From Pseudotabrizicola formosa (GTDB lineage Bacteria; Pseudomonadota; Alphaproteobacteria; Rhodobacterales; Rhodobacteraceae), in NCBI RefSeq assembly GCF_002900965.1, contig NZ_PJOM01000002.1:930001-994000 (forward strand): DNA of 64,000 bases. Direction: 5' to 3'. The translations under genes and the position numbers were made by a program. Shown here piece after piece: positions 62,375 through 64,000 of this stretch. Under the pieces are notes generated by a model. It was not told the origin of the DNA. It was given only the letters and a program-made list of their open reading frames with translations, and made no database searches. The first letter of the stretch is position 1; each line of letters starts with the position of its first letter.

Positions 62375-63595
62375 ATGCCGCGCACCAGCTATGAGCCGAT
62401 TCACAAGTTCCCGTTCCAGCCCATGCCCGCCCCTGACAGCCCGCGCCCCTCTTGGCCCGTGGTGGGGTTGTTCATTCTGGCCCTGATCGCGGCCATCGCT
62501 CTGGCGCGCGACTTCCTGATGCCCATCACCTTTGCGCTGTTGCTGTTCTTTGTCTTTGTGCCGGTGCGCCGCCGCCTGACGCGTCTGGGCGTGCCGCCCA
62601 TCCTGACCGCAGCCGGCGTTGTCCTTGGCCTGCTGTTCAGCATCATCGCCCTGGGCTGGACCGTATCCGGACCCGCCGGGCAGCTGATCTCGGATATGCC
62701 GGAAATTCAGTCGGCCCTGACCGAAAAGCTGCAACGCCTGCGCGGCACGTTCGAGACCATCGATTCTGCGATGACCCAGATGGAAGAAGGGTCGGAAGAG
62801 ACCGCAGTCGATGCAGAAGAAAAGGACACCCCGGGCTTTGATGTCGCCACCGCCATTCTGGATGCGCTCTATACCACGCCCGGCATCATGGGTCAGGTCG
62901 CGCTGACCCTTTTCTTGTTGTTCTTCCTGCTGGCCTCGGGCGATCTGATGTATCTCAAGATCGTGCAAAGCTTTGATTCCCTGCGCGAAAAGCGCAACGC
63001 CTATTCTGCCTTGCGTGAGATAGAGGAAAGCCTGGGCAGCTATCTGGGGGCCATCACCCTGATCAACGCCGGTCTGGGCGTGGCGGTGGGCCTGGCGATG
63101 TGGGCGCTCGGCATGCCCTCGCCGCTGCTGTTCGGCCTCCTGGCCTTCTCGCTCAACTTCATCCCCTATCTTGGGGCGATCACCGGGGTGGGCATTGCGC
63201 TGCTGGTGGCACTGGTCACCTTCAGCGATGTGTTCTGGCCGGTGATGGTGGCGCTGACCTATTTCACGCTGACCACATTGGAAGGGCAGCTGATCACACC
63301 GTATTTCGTCGCCCGCCGCTTGCAGATGAATGCGGTGGTGGTGTTCCTGACCGTCGCGCTCTGGGCCTGGCTGTGGTCGGTGATCGGCATGATCATCGCG
63401 GTGCCGCTCCTCGTGGTGATCTCGGTGATCTGCGATCATGTGCCGGGGCTGGAAAAGCTGGGCAACTTCCTGGCCGGCGACGACCCGGTGCCGCTGGCCG
63501 AAGACGAGCCGGACCCGGCGCCGGAACCGGCGACGCCCGTCTCGCATCCCGAGCCAGAGGCAATCCTTACGCCCTTGCCCGACGCCCGCGCCTAG
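62375..63595 (+). CDS. AI-2E family transporter (UPF0118)
   Basis: 406-residue membrane protein with about eight hydrophobic segments. [29 protein letters not shown] is the N-terminal pair (here only the first 20 residues, [20 protein letters not shown], are conserved in pattern). A central helical periplasmic region, about 90-165, follows, and then the family block [20 protein letters not shown] with [11 protein letters not shown]. Members export diverse substrates including AI-2 or sodium; the name does not prove quorum-signal export. An acidic Pro-rich tail ends the protein. The stop overlaps the convergent GNAT stop on a shared CTAG. Confidence 0.92.
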   Translation: MPRTSYEPIHKFPFQPMPAPDSPRPSWPVVGLFILALIAAIALARDFLMPITFALLLFFVFVPVRRRLTRLGVPPILTAAGVVLGLLFSIIALGWTVSGPAGQLISDMPEIQSALTEKLQRLRGTFETIDSAMTQMEEGSEETAVDAEEKDTPGFDVATAILDALYTTPGIMGQVALTLFLLFFLLASGDLMYLKIVQSFDSLREKRNAYSALREIEESLGSYLGAITLINAGLGVAVGLAMWALGMPSPLLFGLLAFSLNFIPYLGAITGVGIALLVALVTFSDVFWPVMVALTYFTLTTLEGQLITPYFVARRLQMNAVVVFLTVALWAWLWSVIGMIIAVPLLVVISVICDHVPGLEKLGNFLAGDDPVPLAEDEPDPAPEPATPVSHPEPEAILTPLPDARA

Positions 63596-64000
63596 GCGGG
63601 CGGGTCCAGCCGCAGCTTGTAGCCGATATGCGACGCCGTGAACCCCAGCGCCTCATAGAAGCGGTGGGCATCGGGCCGCGCCTTGTCGGTCGTCAGCTGA
63701 ACCAGGGTGCAGCCCTGCGCCCGGCAGGTCTCGATGGCCCAGTCGAACATGGCATGACCAATGCCGCTGCCCCGATGCGCCTGCGCCACCCGCACCGCCT
63801 CGATCTGACCCCGCCTTGCGCCACCGCGCGACAGCCCCGGAATGAAGGTCAGTTGCATGGTGCCAACCACCTGCCCCGCACGCTCTGCCACGCAGAGAAA
63901 CTGGTTCGGGTCCGCGTCGATCTGTGCGAAGGCGCGCCGGTATGGCGTCAGATCCGACACGGCCTCGCGATGCTGCCCCAGCGCATCCTCCGCCAGCAGG
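63592..64000 (-). CDS. GNAT family N-acetyltransferase, N-terminus cut by window edge
   Basis: Acetyl-CoA-dependent transferase. The frame is open to the window end (upstream residues LLAEDALGQHREA precede a GTG at 63960), so the true start lies beyond 64000. The acetyl-CoA binding motif is RVAQAHRGSGIGHAMFDWAI, and the C-terminal ARPDAHRFYEALGFTASHIGYKL is typical of GNAT. Acceptor substrate unknown. Confidence 0.9.
   Translation of the reverse strand, partial: LLAEDALGQHREAVSDLTPYRRAFAQIDADPNQFLCVAERAGQVVGTMQLTFIPGLSRGGARRGQIEAVRVAQAHRGSGIGHAMFDWAIETCRAQGCTLVQLTTDKARPDAHRFYEALGFTASHIGYKLRLDPPA

Overview
This window looks like a stretch of core chromosome from a GC-rich alphaproteobacterium, most likely in the order Rhodobacterales (Rhodobacteraceae/Paracoccaceae). 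I judge this from gene order (bamA-ompH-fabZ-lpxA-lpxI-lpxB; lptF-lptG-lptD-surA-pdxA-rsmA; prfA-prmC-DUF4167; amiC-ponA-prfB), from codon use, and from several families typical of that group (DUF1009 LpxI, Mth938/DUF498 beside secDF, DUF4167). I cannot name a species. I see no rRNA, tRNA, CRISPR array, insertion sequence or prophage. No gap between genes exceeds about 265 bases.

Layout. 1-7405 is on the minus strand: a partial lpdA, a DUF924 protein, an MFS transporter, queA and a large AsmA/YhdP-like protein. 7533-10868 is on the plus strand: a PrxQ-type peroxiredoxin, a DUF455 ferritin-like protein, and an M23 peptidase overlapping a bactofilin. 10935-18124 is minus: DUF2189, prfB, ponA (PBP1A), amiC and an aminotransferase. 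A lone plus-strand DsbA-like gene follows. 18938-31346 is a long minus-strand envelope cluster read as pyrH, frr, uppS, cdsA, dxr, rseP, an untracked 45-aa membrane protein, bamA, ompH, fabZ, lpxA, lpxI, lpxB. It links isoprenoid, phospholipid and lipid A synthesis to outer-membrane assembly. miaA diverges from it.

32530-39777 is the one accessory-looking block: an AraC regulator followed by a complete peptide-type ABC importer (Tat-signal binding protein, two permeases with enlarged loops, one double-NBD ATPase). 39841-43206 is minus: Mth938-like protein, secF, secD, yajC. 43428-49196 is plus: serS, a TspO-like membrane protein, an ABC-F ATPase, a DUF2267 gene broken by an in-frame TGA, marC and a retropepsin-like protease. 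holC and pepA (minus) diverge from lptF-lptG-lptD-surA-pdxA-rsmA (plus), which handle LPS export and outer-membrane protein folding. The window ends with DUF4167, prmC and prfA (minus), an AI-2E-family permease (plus) and a partial GNAT acetyltransferase (minus).

Functionally the region is dominated by envelope biogenesis (peptidoglycan, LPS, BAM, Sec) and translation (both class I release factors, their methylase, RRF, SerRS, MiaA, QueA, RsmA). I found no clear-cut new system. The most interesting non-textbook signals are a recurrent intergenic element (hairpin, then GACCCC, then a 24-base core that ends in ATG) at four loci, the nonsense-interrupted DUF2267 gene, the 45-aa gene between bamA and rseP, and several strong hairpins placed inside operons.
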